Source of the DNA: Luteimonas huabeiensis HB2
Lineage (GTDB): Bacteria; Pseudomonadota; Gammaproteobacteria; Xanthomonadales; Xanthomonadaceae
NCBI RefSeq assembly: GCF_000559025.1
Contig: NZ_JAAN01000042.1
Span: forward strand, 1 to 64,000
Length of the DNA stretch: 64,000 nt
Direction: 5' to 3'
A program made the position numbers and the translations under genes. The notes under the pieces are model-generated. The model was not told where the DNA came from. It saw only the letters and a program-made list of their open reading frames with translations, and did no database searches. Shown in pieces: positions 7,172 through 16,541 of the stretch (positions are counted from its first letter, which is position 1; each line of letters starts with the position of its first letter).

Positions 7172-8494
7172 TCACGGACGCACAGGCTGCGGATGCGCGC
7201 GCAGCAGCCACGAGGCCGCGCCGACGCAGGCCACGGCCACGAACGCGCCGGGCGCGGCGCCCAGCAGCAACGCGGCGGCGAGGCCGGCGAACAGCGCCGC
7301 GCCGCCAGCGGCGATGGCGAGGCTGCCGGCCGCCGGTTGCAGCCGCCGCCGGCGCCGCAGCTCGAACGCGACCGCGGCCGCCATCACCGGCGCCAGCGTC
7401 GCCGCGCACAGCGCCAGCCAGCACAGGCGGCCGAGCCAGAACCCGGGCTGGCCCGGATCGCCGGCGTCGATGGGCGCGCCGAGCCGTTCGCCGAGCCATG
7501 CGGCCGGCACCTCGGCGAGCTTGTGCCACAGGTACAGCGGCATGCCGAGCGCGCCGAGCACCGCGATCGCGCGCGAGACCGCGTGCCGTTCCAGGAACCG
7601 GCGCGCGGGCTGCTCGCACAGCAGCACCGCGCCGGCCTGCAGCCACATCACGCCGACCAGCGCGAGCGTGGGCGGCAGCATGTTGTTGCCGGCCAGCGCC
7701 ACGCCCACCATCGCCACCGGGTAGCCGCTGGCGATCGCGGCCGCCAGCCAGAGCGCACCGATCAGCAGCAGCGCCGCGCCGTGGCCGGCGCCGCCCAGGC
7801 GCCCGCGCCGCCAGGCGATGCCCAACTGCTGCGGCAGCAGCCAGACGGTCAGCATGTTGAGCCAGCCGATGCCGCCCGGCGCGGCGTCGACGCGCGCGCC
7901 GAGCGCGAGCAGGTCGCCGGGTCCGCGCACGCCGGCGCGCAACAGGTCGGCGACCGCCGCGGCGACCACCAGCGCCGCCACCGCCTTCAGGCCGAAGCGG
8001 CGGTCGGCGCGCACGCACAGCGGCAGCAGCGCCTGCACCGCGAGCAGCATGACCAGGAACCACAGGTGGATGGTGAGCGAGTGGTTGAACGGTTCGAGCA
8101 GGCGCCCGCCGGTCCACAGGCCGGCCAGCGCCAGCGCCGCCAGCACCGCGAGATAGGTGGTCGTCGGCCGTGCCAGGCCCAGCGCGCGCCCGGCCCACCA
8201 GCGCCGTTGCGAACCGCCCTCGCGCAGCCGCCGCTCGACGCCATCAGCGCTTACCGCCGCCGAGACGAACACGAACAGCGGCACCACCTGCACCAGCCAG
8301 GTCAGCGCGCCGGCGGCGTCCCAGACCCGCAGCAGGTGTTCGGTGCCGGCCAGCCGGCCGTCCTGCACCCTCGGCAGGGTGGCGATCCAGTGGCCGAACA
8401 CCACCACCAGCAAGGCGCCGGCGCGCAGCGCATCGGGATAGGCGTCGCGCCGCGGCGCACTCGTCGCAGCGGCGCCGTCTGGGCTGGCGGACAT
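7172..8494 (-). CDS. Membrane acyltransferase, acyltransferase-3 family
   Basis: This 440-residue integral membrane protein has about ten to eleven hydrophobic segments. It resembles the acyltransferase-3 (OatA/NodX-type) family, which moves acyl groups onto surface sugars or other envelope acceptors. The N-terminal segment YPDALRAGALLVVVFGHW contains the family's conserved Arg and the catalytic-type His in FGHW. Late in the protein, the segment MPLYLWHKLAEVP resembles the family's final conserved LWH motif. The start at MSASPDG is preferred over an ATG 23 codons upstream whose leader is arginine/cysteine-rich. It stands alone on the minus strand between the lipoprotein array and the GNAT gene. 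The substrate cannot be told from sequence. Confidence 0.82.
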   Translation of the reverse strand: MSASPDGAAATSAPRRDAYPDALRAGALLVVVFGHWIATLPRVQDGRLAGTEHLLRVWDAAGALTWLVQVVPLFVFVSAAVSADGVERRLREGGSQRRWWAGRALGLARPTTTYLAVLAALALAGLWTGGRLLEPFNHSLTIHLWFLVMLLAVQALLPLCVRADRRFGLKAVAALVVAAAVADLLRAGVRGPGDLLALGARVDAAPGGIGWLNMLTVWLLPQQLGIAWRRGRLGGAGHGAALLLIGALWLAAAIASGYPVAMVGVALAGNNMLPPTLALVGVMWLQAGAVLLCEQPARRFLERHAVSRAIAVLGALGMPLYLWHKLAEVPAAWLGERLGAPIDAGDPGQPGFWLGRLCWLALCAATLAPVMAAAVAFELRRRRRLQPAAGSLAIAAGGAALFAGLAAALLLGAAPGAFVAVACVGAASWLLRAHPQPVRP

Positions 8495-8624
8495 CCGGAG
8501 ATTCCTCGCGCCGAACGGGCGGCATCGTGCGCCAGCATGCCGCAGCGGACACGTGGCCGCCATGGCGCGGCGCGCGGCGCGCCGACGGAAAAGAGCGCGC
8601 CGCGGCCCTCGGACGCCGGGGCCG

Positions 8625-9125
8625 TCAGCTCGCTGGCGTGGCGGCCGCTGCGGCGGTCGCCGGCGCCCGCAGATCCAGCGTCATGAAAACGCTGTTGGGG
8701 TCTTCGCGGTAGCGGCCGAACGGCGGGCACGGCACGAAGCCCGCGGCGGCGTACAGGCGGCGCGCCGGCTCGAAGTAGGCCATCGATCCGGTCTCCAGGC
8801 TGAGCCGTGCATAGCCGCGCCGGCGCGCCTCCTCGACGATGTGCGCCAGCAGCCGTGCCGCCACGCCGCGGCGCAGGTGCGCGTCGGCGGTACGCATCGA
8901 CTTGATCTCACCGTGGCCGGCGCCCAGCGCCTGCAGCGCGCCGCAGCCCAGCAGCGCCTCGCCTTCCCACGCCGTCCAGAAGGCGATCTCTGGCCGCCGC
9001 AGGCCGTCGAGATCGAGCGCGTGCCGGCTCTCGGCCGGCGCGGTCGGCGCCAGCGCGCGCAGGTGGGCCTCGAGCAGCGCGATCACGCGCGGGTCGTCGA
9101 TACCGGGGTCGTGCTGGATGCGCAT
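8625..9125 (-). CDS. GNAT family N-acetyltransferase, YsnE-like
   Basis: This is a 166-residue GCN5-type acetyltransferase. The acetyl-CoA pyrophosphate loop RRGVAARLL lies at about 85-93. The segments RHALDLDGLRRPEIAFW, HGEIKSMRTADAHL, LSLETGSM and YREDPNSVFMTLDL are those of the YsnE/YjcK-like subgroup. The acceptor is unknown; members are usually annotated only as acetyltransferases. It ends with a short Ala-rich tail. The gene is monocistronic in appearance, 82 bases from the end of hslU. Confidence 0.9.
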   Translation of the reverse strand: MRIQHDPGIDDPRVIALLEAHLRALAPTAPAESRHALDLDGLRRPEIAFWTAWEGEALLGCGALQALGAGHGEIKSMRTADAHLRRGVAARLLAHIVEEARRRGYARLSLETGSMAYFEPARRLYAAAGFVPCPPFGRYREDPNSVFMTLDLRAPATAAAAATPAS

Positions 9126-9207
9126 CGCGGCGGGTGGCCTGCGGCCGGGGCGACCGCCCGCACAGCATGGCGGCCGGCGAGCGCCACGCGCAAGCCGGCC
9201 GCGCCGC

Positions 9208-10587
9208 TCACAGGATGTAGCGGCTCAGATCCTGGTCCTGCACCAGTTCGCCCAGTTGCGCGTCCACGTAGGCGCGGTCGATGGTCACGCTGCCGCCGCG
9301 GTCCGGGGCCTCGAAGCTGAGGCCGTCGAGCAGCCGCTCGAGCACGGTGTGCAGGCGGCGCGCGCCGATATTCTCCTGGCGCTCGTTGACCTGGGCGGCG
9401 ATCTCGGCGATGCGGTCGATCGCCTCGTCCTCGAAGCGCAGTTCCACGCCCTCGGTCTTCATCAGTTCCACGTACTGCGTGGTCAGCGCGGCCTTCGGCT
9501 CGGTCAGGATGCGCACGAAGTCGTCCTTGGTCAGCGCGGTCAGTTCCACCCGGATCGGAAAGCGGCCCTGCAGTTCGGGAATCAGGTCGCTGGGCTTGGC
9601 GAGGTGGAAGGCGCCGGAGGCGATGAAGAGGATGTGGTCGGTCTTCACCGGGCCGTACTTGGTGCTCACGGTGGAGCCTTCCACCAGCGGCAGCAGGTCG
9701 CGCTGCACGCCTTCGCGGCTGACGTCGCCGCCGCCGACGTGTTCGCCGCGCTTGGCGACCTTGTCGATCTCGTCGATGAAGACGATGCCGTGCTGCTCGC
9801 AGGCTTCGATCGCCGCCTCGCGCACCTCGTCCTCGTTGATCAGTTTGGCGGCCTCCTCCTCGATCAGCTGCGGACGCGCGGCGCGGATGCTGAGCTTGCG
9901 CGACTGGGTCCGGCCGCCGGCGAGGTTCGCGAACATCTGCCGCAGCTGCTGGCCCATTTCCTCCATGCCGGGCGGCGCCATGATGTCCACGCCGACCTTC
10001 ATCGACAGTTCCAGCTCGATCTCGCGCTCGTCCAGCTCGCCCGCGCGCAACTGCCGGCGCAGCTTCTGCCGCGTCTCCGATTCCTGCCGCGACGGCTCCT
10101 CGCCGATGTCGATCGTGGTCTGGGTGTTGAAGCCGAACGCCGGCGGCGCCGACTCGCGGCGCGGCAGCAGCGCGTCCAGGATGCGGTCCTCGGCGCGCTC
10201 CTCGGCGCGGGTGCGCACGCGCTGCTTGGCCTGCTCGCGGTACAGCTTGACCGCGGTGTCGGCGAGATCGCGCACGATCTGCTCGACGTCCTTGCCGACG
10301 TAGCCGACCTCGGTGAAGCGGGTGGCCTCGACCTTGACGAACGGCGCGTTGGCCAGCGTGGCCAGCCGGCGCGCGATCTCGGTCTTGCCCACGCCGGTCG
10401 GGCCGATCATCAGGATGTTCTTCGGCATCACCTCGTTGCGCAGCCCGTCGTCGAGCTGCATGCGGCGCCAGCGGTTGCGCAGCGCGATCGCGACCGCGCG
10501 CTTGGCCGCCTGCTGGCCGACGATGTGGCGATCGAGCTCCTGCACGATCTCGCGCGGGGTCATGGTGGAAGAGCCGGGATGGGTCAT
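9208..10587 (-). CDS. hslU: ATP-dependent protease ATPase subunit HslU
   Basis: HslU (ClpY) is the AAA+ unfoldase that feeds substrates into the HslV peptidase. The 459-residue protein has Walker A GPTGVGKT at about 62-69 and Walker B FIDEID near 260. It has the GYVGKD pore-loop region and the conserved C-terminal end DLSRYIL, which docks into HslV. The chosen start is the ATG of MTHPGSSTM, eight codons before MTPREIV. Related proteins carry a similar short leader, and no clear Shine-Dalgarno separates this ATG from the inner one at 10563 or the one at 10605. It follows hslV by about 100 bp and is probably co-transcribed. Confidence 0.95.
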   Translation of the reverse strand: MTHPGSSTMTPREIVQELDRHIVGQQAAKRAVAIALRNRWRRMQLDDGLRNEVMPKNILMIGPTGVGKTEIARRLATLANAPFVKVEATRFTEVGYVGKDVEQIVRDLADTAVKLYREQAKQRVRTRAEERAEDRILDALLPRRESAPPAFGFNTQTTIDIGEEPSRQESETRQKLRRQLRAGELDEREIELELSMKVGVDIMAPPGMEEMGQQLRQMFANLAGGRTQSRKLSIRAARPQLIEEEAAKLINEDEVREAAIEACEQHGIVFIDEIDKVAKRGEHVGGGDVSREGVQRDLLPLVEGSTVSTKYGPVKTDHILFIASGAFHLAKPSDLIPELQGRFPIRVELTALTKDDFVRILTEPKAALTTQYVELMKTEGVELRFEDEAIDRIAEIAAQVNERQENIGARRLHTVLERLLDGLSFEAPDRGGSVTIDRAYVDAQLGELVQDQDLSRYIL

Positions 10588-10690
10588 GGGGGATCCGGGA
10601 TTCATTGGCGGGGCGGGGGTCGGATCGAAGGTCGGCGATGCGAGGAAGCGGGATGCGGACTCTCGCGAATCCCCGATCCCGTATCCCGGA

Positions 10691-11242
10691 TCACAGTTCT
10701 TCGACCACCACGTTGCGGTTGGTGTAGATGCAGATGTCGCCGGCGATGTTGAGCGCCTCGGTGGCGACGGCACGGGCGTCGAGCTCGGTGTGGGCCAGCA
10801 GCGCGCGCGCGGCCGACAGCGCGTAGGGGCCGCCGGAGCCGATCGCGACCAGGCCGTCCTCGGGCTCGATGACGTCGCCGGTGCCGCTGACGATCAGCGA
10901 GGTCTCGCGGTCGGCCACCGCCAGCAGCGCCTCGAGCTTCCCGAAGCGGCGCTCGGTGCGCCAGTCCTTGGCCAGCTCCACCGCCGCGCGCACGAGCTGA
11001 CCGTGCTTCTGCAGCTTCGATTCGAACAGCTCGAACAGGGTGAAGGCGTCGGCGGCGGCGCCGGCGAAACCCGCCAGCACCTGGCCCTGATCGCCCAGGC
11101 GGCGCACCTTGCGCGCATTGGCCTTCATCACCGTGTTGCCCAGGGTGACCTGGCCGTCGCCGGCGATGGCGACGCGGTCGCCGCGGCGCACCGAGACGAT
11201 GGTGGTGGCGTGGAAGACGTGCGGGTTCTGGCTGGGGTCCAT
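10691..11242 (-). CDS. hslV: ATP-dependent protease peptidase subunit HslV
   Basis: HslV (ClpQ) is the threonine peptidase core of the HslVU heat-shock protease. The 183-residue precursor has an N-terminal [12 protein letters not shown] extension before TTIVSVRR, where the first Thr becomes the catalytic residue after processing. The [25 protein letters not shown] and [11 protein letters not shown] segments are typical. A GGAGG site lies 4 bases before the ATG at 11242, which decides this start over the one 17 codons upstream. It is the first gene of the hslVU operon. Confidence 0.96.
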   Translation of the reverse strand: MDPSQNPHVFHATTIVSVRRGDRVAIAGDGQVTLGNTVMKANARKVRRLGDQGQVLAGFAGAAADAFTLFELFESKLQKHGQLVRAAVELAKDWRTERRFGKLEALLAVADRETSLIVSGTGDVIEPEDGLVAIGSGGPYALSAARALLAHTELDARAVATEALNIAGDICIYTNRNVVVEEL

Positions 11243-11335
11243 GCGGCCTCCGGGAGTGTCCACCCGAATTGGGGACCCGGCCGGGAAGTTCAACCCGCAC
11301 GTCCGGCAGGCGCCGCCGCCACCATCGCCGCGGCG

Positions 11336-11887
11336 TCAGTCCTCCAGCGCCCGGCGCTCCTGCAGCAGGCGCGCCAGGCGCCGCCGGAGCCGAAGCGTGC
11401 GCGCGATGGTCCAGGCCAGCAACCCGAGCATGGCGACCGCGCACAGCCGGGCCGCGGACGGATCGTCGAGGATCCCGAGGGTTCGTTGCGCCCACGCCAG
11501 CACCAGCACGCCCCCGCCCAGGCCGAGCCAGTGGTAGGCGACGACATAGCGTGCCCGGCGCCGCTCGGCCTCGATCCAGCCGGCGAGGCCGGCATCGGGT
11601 GCGACGAACAGACCGAACGCATGGCGGGTGGCGACATTCAGCAGTTGCCAGGTCACCACGATGACCGCGAAGCCGGCCAGCCAGGCCGCCTCGCCACTGC
11701 CCCCCTGGCCGCGGGCGAACGCGAACGCGACCACCAGCAACGCGAGCGCCGTGCCGGCGAGTTCCAGATACAGGCCGAGCCTGCGCCGGCGCAGCGCGCG
11801 CCGCACCCGCGCCGCCAGTTCGGGCGACTCGGCGGCATCGCTCGCGCGCCAGTCGCAACCCAGTTCGGCCCAATCGTCCTCACGCAT
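11336..11887 (-). CDS. Membrane protein coupled to ECF sigma factor, possible anti-sigma
   Basis: The 183-residue protein has a charged cytoplasmic N terminus of about 40 residues, with an Arg-rich helix ending ...RRALRRRRL, and then about four hydrophobic segments. Its ATG lies inside the last codons of the upstream sigma factor gene (sequence ATGCGTGA). The two are therefore translationally coupled, as sigma/anti-sigma pairs usually are. There is no recognisable zinc-binding anti-sigma motif (HxxxCxxC). The anti-sigma role is inferred from position and topology only. Confidence 0.72.
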   Translation of the reverse strand: MREDDWAELGCDWRASDAAESPELAARVRRALRRRRLGLYLELAGTALALLVVAFAFARGQGGSGEAAWLAGFAVIVVTWQLLNVATRHAFGLFVAPDAGLAGWIEAERRRARYVVAYHWLGLGGGVLVLAWAQRTLGILDDPSAARLCAVAMLGLLAWTIARTLRLRRRLARLLQERRALED

Positions 11888-12419
11888 GCGTCGTCTCCAA
11901 TCGTGCGCGCAGGAGCGCGCGCGCACGGCTCAATCGCTGGTCGACCGTGTTGGCCTGGATGCCGAGGATCCCGGCGATTTCGCCGTTGCCGAACCCTTCC
12001 AGCGCCAGCAACACGCACTCGCGCTGCCCGAGCGGCAACTGCGACACCGCCGCCATCAACCGGCGTTGCCGTTGCTGCGCCTCGAACTGCCGCTCCGGCC
12101 CGGGCCCGGGCGCTTCCAACCGGTCCAGCGCATCGCCGTCATCGTGCGCCGGACGCCGGCGGCGCAGGCGCTCGAGCGCCGCGAACTGCGCCACCTTGGC
12201 GACGAACCCCTTCAGGCTGCCGTCCCCGCGGTACTTCGGCAGGGAACGCCACACCGCGATCGCCATCTCCTGCACCAGTTCCTCCTGGTCGCTGCGGTTG
12301 CGTTCGTAGCCCGAGGCCAGGCGACGCAGGAACGCGCCATGCTCGGCGAGGACTGCGGCGGCATCCGGCCCGCTCAACCGACGCGATCCCTGCCGGGGCG
12401 CGCGAACACGTCTTTCCAT
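11880..12419 (-). CDS. ECF-type RNA polymerase sigma factor
   Basis: This 179-residue sigma-70 family protein has the sigma-2 region at about 30-80 (DQEELVQEMAIAVW, then LERLRRRR). The sigma-4 region lies at 115-170 (LPLGQRECVLLALEGF and NTVDQRLSRARALLR). The start at MERRVRAPRQ overlaps the upstream membrane protein gene by 46 bases. A later start is possible but none has a better ribosome site. The gene is the middle member of a three-gene unit of membrane protein, sigma and membrane protein. The target regulon is not visible; no autoregulatory promoter was identified. Confidence 0.88.
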   Translation of the reverse strand: MERRVRAPRQGSRRLSGPDAAAVLAEHGAFLRRLASGYERNRSDQEELVQEMAIAVWRSLPKYRGDGSLKGFVAKVAQFAALERLRRRRPAHDDGDALDRLEAPGPGPERQFEAQQRQRRLMAAVSQLPLGQRECVLLALEGFGNGEIAGILGIQANTVDQRLSRARALLRARLETTHA

Positions 12420-13108
12420 GCCGCGTAGCTGACGTACAGCCAGAGCGGCAGATACAGCACCAGCACCGGCGGCCACCACACCACCAGGGCCAGGACCGGC
12501 GCGGCCGACGCCACCAGCCCGAGCGCCGGAACGCGATAACGCACCAGCGCACGCATGCCGTCGCCGAACGCCGCGGTCACCGAGCGCCCGGAAAACAGCA
12601 CCTGGCCCGGCACGAACAGCAGGACGAGGGCCGGCAGCATCCCGGAGACCAGCATGCCGGCGACCTGCCAGCGGTCGAGCCGGACCGCGCCGACGTCGCC
12701 CACCGCCACCGCCCAGGCCTGGTCGGCGCCGGCGATCGCCATCAGCACCAGCATCTGGAAGCCGAACACCAGCGCGGCCATCGCCACGGCCAGCATCGCC
12801 AGCGCCGGAAGCCGCCGCCACCATTGCCTGCCCGCATCGCGCACGCGCCATTGGCCGCACGTGGCGCGCTGGTGCAGCAGCGCCAGCACCCAGGCCGAAG
12901 CGAGCGGCACCAGCAGTTTCGACAGCGCGATGCCGGCCACGGGAACCGCCTGCGCCAGCGCTTCCAGGAGGATCGGCGACAACGCCAGCAGGCAGCCGCG
13001 CAGGGGCGCGGCCCGGAGCAACGTCCAGCCGCGGCGCAGCCAGCGACCCAGATCGGCAGTGGAGGGGGACGCGGGCAGCGGGGAGACGAGATCGATCGCG
13101 GTGGACAT
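12374..13108 (-). CDS. Six-helix membrane protein, BPSS1780-like
   Basis: The 244-residue hydrophobic protein has about six membrane segments. A short cytoplasmic N terminus contains a GRWLRRGWTLLRAAP helix. The pattern (amphipathic RWL..GW..F/L..P entry, then paired helices) resembles the BPSS1780/DUF2189-type membrane proteins of unknown function. An AGGAG site stands about 8 bases before the ATG at 13108. It is the first gene of the unit with the ECF sigma factor, so it may be the signal-sensing or regulated component. No catalytic motif is visible. Confidence 0.8.
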   Translation of the reverse strand: MSTAIDLVSPLPASPSTADLGRWLRRGWTLLRAAPLRGCLLALSPILLEALAQAVPVAGIALSKLLVPLASAWVLALLHQRATCGQWRVRDAGRQWWRRLPALAMLAVAMAALVFGFQMLVLMAIAGADQAWAVAVGDVGAVRLDRWQVAGMLVSGMLPALVLLFVPGQVLFSGRSVTAAFGDGMRALVRYRVPALGLVASAAPVLALVVWWPPVLVLYLPLWLYVSYAAWKDVFARPGRDRVG

Positions 13109-13298
13109 GTCGGCGGGCTCCTGTTGGGGTGACCTGTCCTGAAGACGCGCACTGGGCGGAAAACCTGACAGGCTCCGGAAGGACCGATCCCGCGCGCGCT
13201 GCCGGACCGCGATCACCGACGTCTGCGCCCTCCGTTCGCCGCCGCCGTCCGCCCGTCGTCCCGCGGGCGCCCATCGCGGGACGCAGGCACCGGCGCGC

Positions 13299-14219
13299 TC
13301 AGGGCTTGCGCCGCTTCGCCCGCGGGTGCGCGTCGTCGTAGACGCGCGCCAGGTGCTGGTAGTCGAGGTGGGTGTAGATCTGGGTGGTGGCGATGTCGGC
13401 GTGGCCGAGCAGCTCCTGCACGCCGCGCAGGTCGCCGGAGGATTCGAGCACGTGGCTGGCGAAGGAATGCCGCAGCAGGTGCGGGTGCACGCGCTTGAAC
13501 AGGCCCTGGCGCTGCGCCAGGCCACGCAGGCGCAGCTGCACCGCGCGCGGGCCGATCGGCCGGCCACCGCGGCCAGGAAACACCGGCGCGTCCGGCGCGG
13601 CGCCGGCCTCGGCGGCCCATTCGGCGAGCGCGCGGCAGGCGTGCGAGCCCACCGGCACCACGCGCTGGCGGGCGCCCTTGCCGAGCACGTTCACCAGGCC
13701 CTCGGCGAGGTCGAGATCGCGCCAGCGCAGCCCGCAGAGTTCCGACACGCGCAGGCCCGAGGAGTAGAGCAGCTCCAGCATCGCGCGATCGCGCAGGCCC
13801 AGCGGCGCGGCGGTGTCCACCTCCACCAGCGCCTTGGCCTCGTCGGGGTCGAGCACCTGCGGCAGCTTGCGCGCGGCCTTGGGCGCGCGGATGCCCAGGG
13901 TGGGATCGGCGACGATGCGGCCGTGCCGCAGCAGCCAGCGGTAGAAGCTGCGGCAGGCCGACAGGCGCCGCTGCAGGCTCTTGGGCGACAGCCCGCGGCG
14001 ATGCTCGGCGGCGACGAAGGCGCGCAACTGCGCGGTGGCGAGCGTCGCCGGCGCGGGCGCATCGGGCTGCGCGGCGGCCCACTCCGCCAGCGCCGCCAGA
14101 TCGCGGCGGTAGGCGTCGAGCGTGTGCGCGGAGGCGCGCTTCTCGACCTGCAGGTGGTGCAGGAACGCGGCGACCTCGGGCGGCGGCGCGCCGGGCCCCG
14201 CGCTGGCGTCCGCCGCCAC
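13299..14219 (-). CDS. xerC: Site-specific tyrosine recombinase XerC
   Basis: XerC, with XerD, resolves chromosome dimers at dif. The 306-residue protein has the SAM-like core-binding domain (about 10-100) and the catalytic domain. The latter contains the tyrosine-recombinase residues: Arg in SSGLRVSEL, Lys in GKGARQR, His and Arg in HLLRHSFA, His in [10 protein letters not shown] and the nucleophile Tyr in QIYTH. No ATG is available. The best start is the GTG at 14219, 15 bases after the DUF484 stop, which gives a normal XerC length. It is the last gene of the conserved lptM-dapF-DUF484-xerC order known from Escherichia coli (yifL-dapF-yigA-xerC). Confidence 0.95.
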   Translation of the reverse strand: MAADASAGPGAPPPEVAAFLHHLQVEKRASAHTLDAYRRDLAALAEWAAAQPDAPAPATLATAQLRAFVAAEHRRGLSPKSLQRRLSACRSFYRWLLRHGRIVADPTLGIRAPKAARKLPQVLDPDEAKALVEVDTAAPLGLRDRAMLELLYSSGLRVSELCGLRWRDLDLAEGLVNVLGKGARQRVVPVGSHACRALAEWAAEAGAAPDAPVFPGRGGRPIGPRAVQLRLRGLAQRQGLFKRVHPHLLRHSFASHVLESSGDLRGVQELLGHADIATTQIYTHLDYQHLARVYDDAHPRAKRRKP

Positions 14220-14233
14220 GTCCGCCGCTCCGC

Positions 14234-14908
14234 TCAGTCCCCGAAGCGCCGCAGCGCCGCGGCGAAGGCGTCGCCCATCATGCGCAGGAACAGCGTGCCC
14301 ATGCCGGGATAGAAACGGTTCGGCTGGTGGCTGCCGACCGCGATCAGGCCGATGCCCTCCAGCGCCAGCAGCGCGCTCGACTGCACCTCGTCGACACGGG
14401 CGCCGTACAGCAGCGCCTGCTTGTCGGGGTGCAGGCGGCCGCACAGCGGCTCGCCGTCCTTCAGCGCGTCGGCGAAGGGCTGCAGCGCGTAGGCGTCGCG
14501 CGCGACCACTTGCAGCCAGTCGGCGTCGTCCAGGCCCTCGACCGGCGCGAACAGCACGATGCGCACCAGATCGCCGTCGAAGTCCTCGGCCAGCGAGGCC
14601 GCCAGCGCGCGCACCGTGTCGGCGGCCGTGGTCTGCCGCATCAGCGCGAGGGTCAGCTGGTGGGTGCGCACGGCCAGCCGCTCGTTCTCCTGCGCGGTCG
14701 CGAACAGCTCGTGCAGGCGCCGCGACAGTTCGCGGTTCTTGTCGCGCAGCACCTCCAGCTGGTAGCCGGCCAGCGACGCGGCCGGGCCGTCCTCGCGCGG
14801 CACCACCAGGGTCAGCGCCAGGTCCGGGAACTGCTGCAGGAACTTCGGATGCTGCCGCAACCACGCGGCGACCTCGTGCGCGCCGAGCTTGGCGCCGGTC
14901 TCGCTCAT
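14234..14908 (-). CDS. DUF484 family protein (YigA-like)
   Basis: The 224-residue cytoplasmic protein has an N-terminal helix with [18 protein letters not shown], typical of DUF484. A coiled-coil linker ([22 protein letters not shown]) follows, then a GAF-like domain ending [18 protein letters not shown]. The function of the family is unknown, but the gene is nearly always between dapF and xerC in gammaproteobacteria. Its ATG overlaps the dapF stop as ATGA, indicating translational coupling. A second in-frame ATG three codons upstream is less likely. Confidence 0.93.
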   Translation of the reverse strand: MSETGAKLGAHEVAAWLRQHPKFLQQFPDLALTLVVPREDGPAASLAGYQLEVLRDKNRELSRRLHELFATAQENERLAVRTHQLTLALMRQTTAADTVRALAASLAEDFDGDLVRIVLFAPVEGLDDADWLQVVARDAYALQPFADALKDGEPLCGRLHPDKQALLYGARVDEVQSSALLALEGIGLIAVGSHQPNRFYPGMGTLFLRMMGDAFAAALRRFGD

Positions 14909-15741
14909 GCGATCCATTCTCCCTCGAAGACGAAAGCGGCCGGTCCGGCCATGGTGAGTCCGGCGTCGTCGGCCGGCCAGTCGATGTCCAGCGCGCCGCC
15001 GGGCAGCTCCACCCGCACGCGGCGGTCCACGCGGCCGCGCCGGACCAGCACCGCCGCGGCGGCGCTGGCGCCGCTGCCGCAGGCGAGCGTCTCGCCCACG
15101 CCGCGCTCGTACACGCGCAGGCGGATGCGATCGCGGCCGGCGACCTCGGCGAAGCCGACGTTGACCGATTCCGGGAACGCCGGCTGCCGCTGCAGGGCCG
15201 CGCCGAGCTCGGCGACGGGGGCGTCGTCCACGCTCGGCACTTCGATCACCGCGTGCGGATTGCCCATCGAGACCGCGCCGAACGCGACCTCGCGGCCCTC
15301 GACCCGCAACCGGTAGGTCTCGCGCGCAGCGTCGAAACCGACCAGCGGCACCGCCGCCGGCTCGAAGCGCGGCACGCCCAGGGCCACGCGCAGGCGGCCG
15401 TCGGGCAGCGCCTCCACCGCATGGGTGCCGGCGGGGCTGTCGAGCGCGAAGGCGCCGGTCGGGGCGGCACCGTCGCGGCGCAGCCACGCGGCGACGCAGC
15501 GCGCGCCGTTGCCGCACTGCCCGGAGGCCGAGCCGTCGGCGTTCCAGATGCGGTAGCTGGCGACCGAACCGGCCTCGCGCGGCGCCTCCACGGTCAGGAT
15601 CTGGTCGCAGCCGACGCCGGTGTGGCGATCGGCCAGCGCGCGGCACAGGGCGGCGCCGGGCGCCGGGCGGCCGCCGCGCAGGTCGAGCACCACGAAGTCG
15701 TTGCCGGCCCCGTGCATCTTGCTGAAGCGCAGGCCGCTCAT
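14905..15741 (-). CDS. dapF: Diaminopimelate epimerase
   Basis: DapF interconverts LL- and meso-diaminopimelate, for lysine and peptidoglycan synthesis. The 278-residue protein has both catalytic cysteines: Cys76 in [10 protein letters not shown] and the second in LACGSGASA. The N terminus [18 protein letters not shown] and the VSMGNPHAV segment are typical. The start is the ATG at 15741. The gene follows lptM by 16 bases and overlaps the DUF484 gene. Confidence 0.97.
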   Translation of the reverse strand: MSGLRFSKMHGAGNDFVVLDLRGGRPAPGAALCRALADRHTGVGCDQILTVEAPREAGSVASYRIWNADGSASGQCGNGARCVAAWLRRDGAAPTGAFALDSPAGTHAVEALPDGRLRVALGVPRFEPAAVPLVGFDAARETYRLRVEGREVAFGAVSMGNPHAVIEVPSVDDAPVAELGAALQRQPAFPESVNVGFAEVAGRDRIRLRVYERGVGETLACGSGASAAAAVLVRRGRVDRRVRVELPGGALDIDWPADDAGLTMAGPAAFVFEGEWIA

Positions 15742-15757
15742 GGCCGCATCGCGCCGC

Positions 15758-16051
15758 TCACGCGCCGTCGTCGCCGGCGCCGTCGTCCTCTTCGACCGGC
15801 AGCGGCGGGGGCGGCAACGGCAGGGCCTGCGCCGGTTCGTCGGCCGCATCCCGGGCGTCGTCGGCGGCCTCGTCCTGCGGCGTGGCGTCCGCGTCGTCGT
15901 CGGCCTCGTCCGTCGCCTCGACCGGCCGTCCGGTCTCGTCGTCGACGACGGTCTGCGGCGGCGGCGGCAGGAACAGGTCGCCCTTGTTGCCGCAGGCGGC
16001 GAGCGGGAGCGTGAGGGCCGCGAGCAGCGGCAGCAGGCAGAGGCGATTCAT
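15758..16051 (-). CDS. lptM: LPS translocon maturation lipoprotein LptM (YifL-like)
   Basis: The 97-residue lipoprotein begins with a signal peptide ending LAAC. The family-defining mature start [12 protein letters not shown], comparable to E. coli YifL/LptM, follows. LptM assists assembly of the LptDE outer-membrane LPS translocon. The conserved part is only about the first 20 mature residues. The rest is a long acidic Asp/Glu/Ala tail ending in a PLPPPPLP segment, making the protein longer than E. coli LptM. Its position directly before dapF supports the call. Confidence 0.85.
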   Translation of the reverse strand: MNRLCLLPLLAALTLPLAACGNKGDLFLPPPPQTVVDDETGRPVEATDEADDDADATPQDEAADDARDAADEPAQALPLPPPPLPVEEDDGAGDDGA

Positions 16052-16103
16052 GGCGGCAGTTTAGCCGCAGCCCACGCCGCGAGGAACGCCACGCGCGGCG
16101 CGT

Positions 16104-16499
16104 TCAGGTCTGCGGCGGCTCGGGCCGGCGCCACAGCCACAGGGCGACGCAGGCCATGCAGGCGATCGGCAGCGCGGTCATCCACCAGCGGTGCGCGGCG
16201 TGCAGGGGCATCACCAGCAGCAGGATCGCGGCGCACACGGCCATCGCCAGGGTCGCCAGCCGCTTGCCGCGGCGGCTGACCGCGCCGTGGTCCTCCCAGT
16301 CGCGAATCGGCGGGCCGAAGCGCGGATGCGTCAGCAGCCAGCGGCGCAGGCGATCGGAACCGCGCGCCGCGGCCCAGGCGGCGATCAGCACGAAGACCGT
16401 GGTCGGCAGGCCCGGCACGAACACGCCGACCAGCCCCACGCCGAGACTGACGTAGGCCAGCAGCCACCAGGCCCAGCGGAAGCGGACGCGCGATCGCAT
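16104..16499 (-). CDS. YbaN family (DUF454) inner-membrane protein
   Basis: The 131-residue protein has an N-terminal membrane segment (WWLLAYVSLGVGLVGVFVPG). The family motif LPTTVFVLIAAWAAARGSDR follows, then HPRFGPPIRDWEDHGAVSRRGK, and two further membrane segments. These are hallmarks of YbaN/DUF454. The function is unknown. It is on the same strand as lptM-dapF, 52 bases upstream, and may share its transcript. Confidence 0.92.
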   Translation of the reverse strand: MRSRVRFRWAWWLLAYVSLGVGLVGVFVPGLPTTVFVLIAAWAAARGSDRLRRWLLTHPRFGPPIRDWEDHGAVSRRGKRLATLAMAVCAAILLLVMPLHAAHRWWMTALPIACMACVALWLWRRPEPPQT

Positions 16500-16541
16500 G
16501 CGGCGATGATACGCGTCCGCCCGTGCGCGCCCGGCGCTGGG

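Noticed and set aside
10588-10690. Separate small gene between hslV and hslU
   Set aside because: The 100 bases hold only short ATCCCGGATC-type inverted repeats and no frame with a ribosome site.
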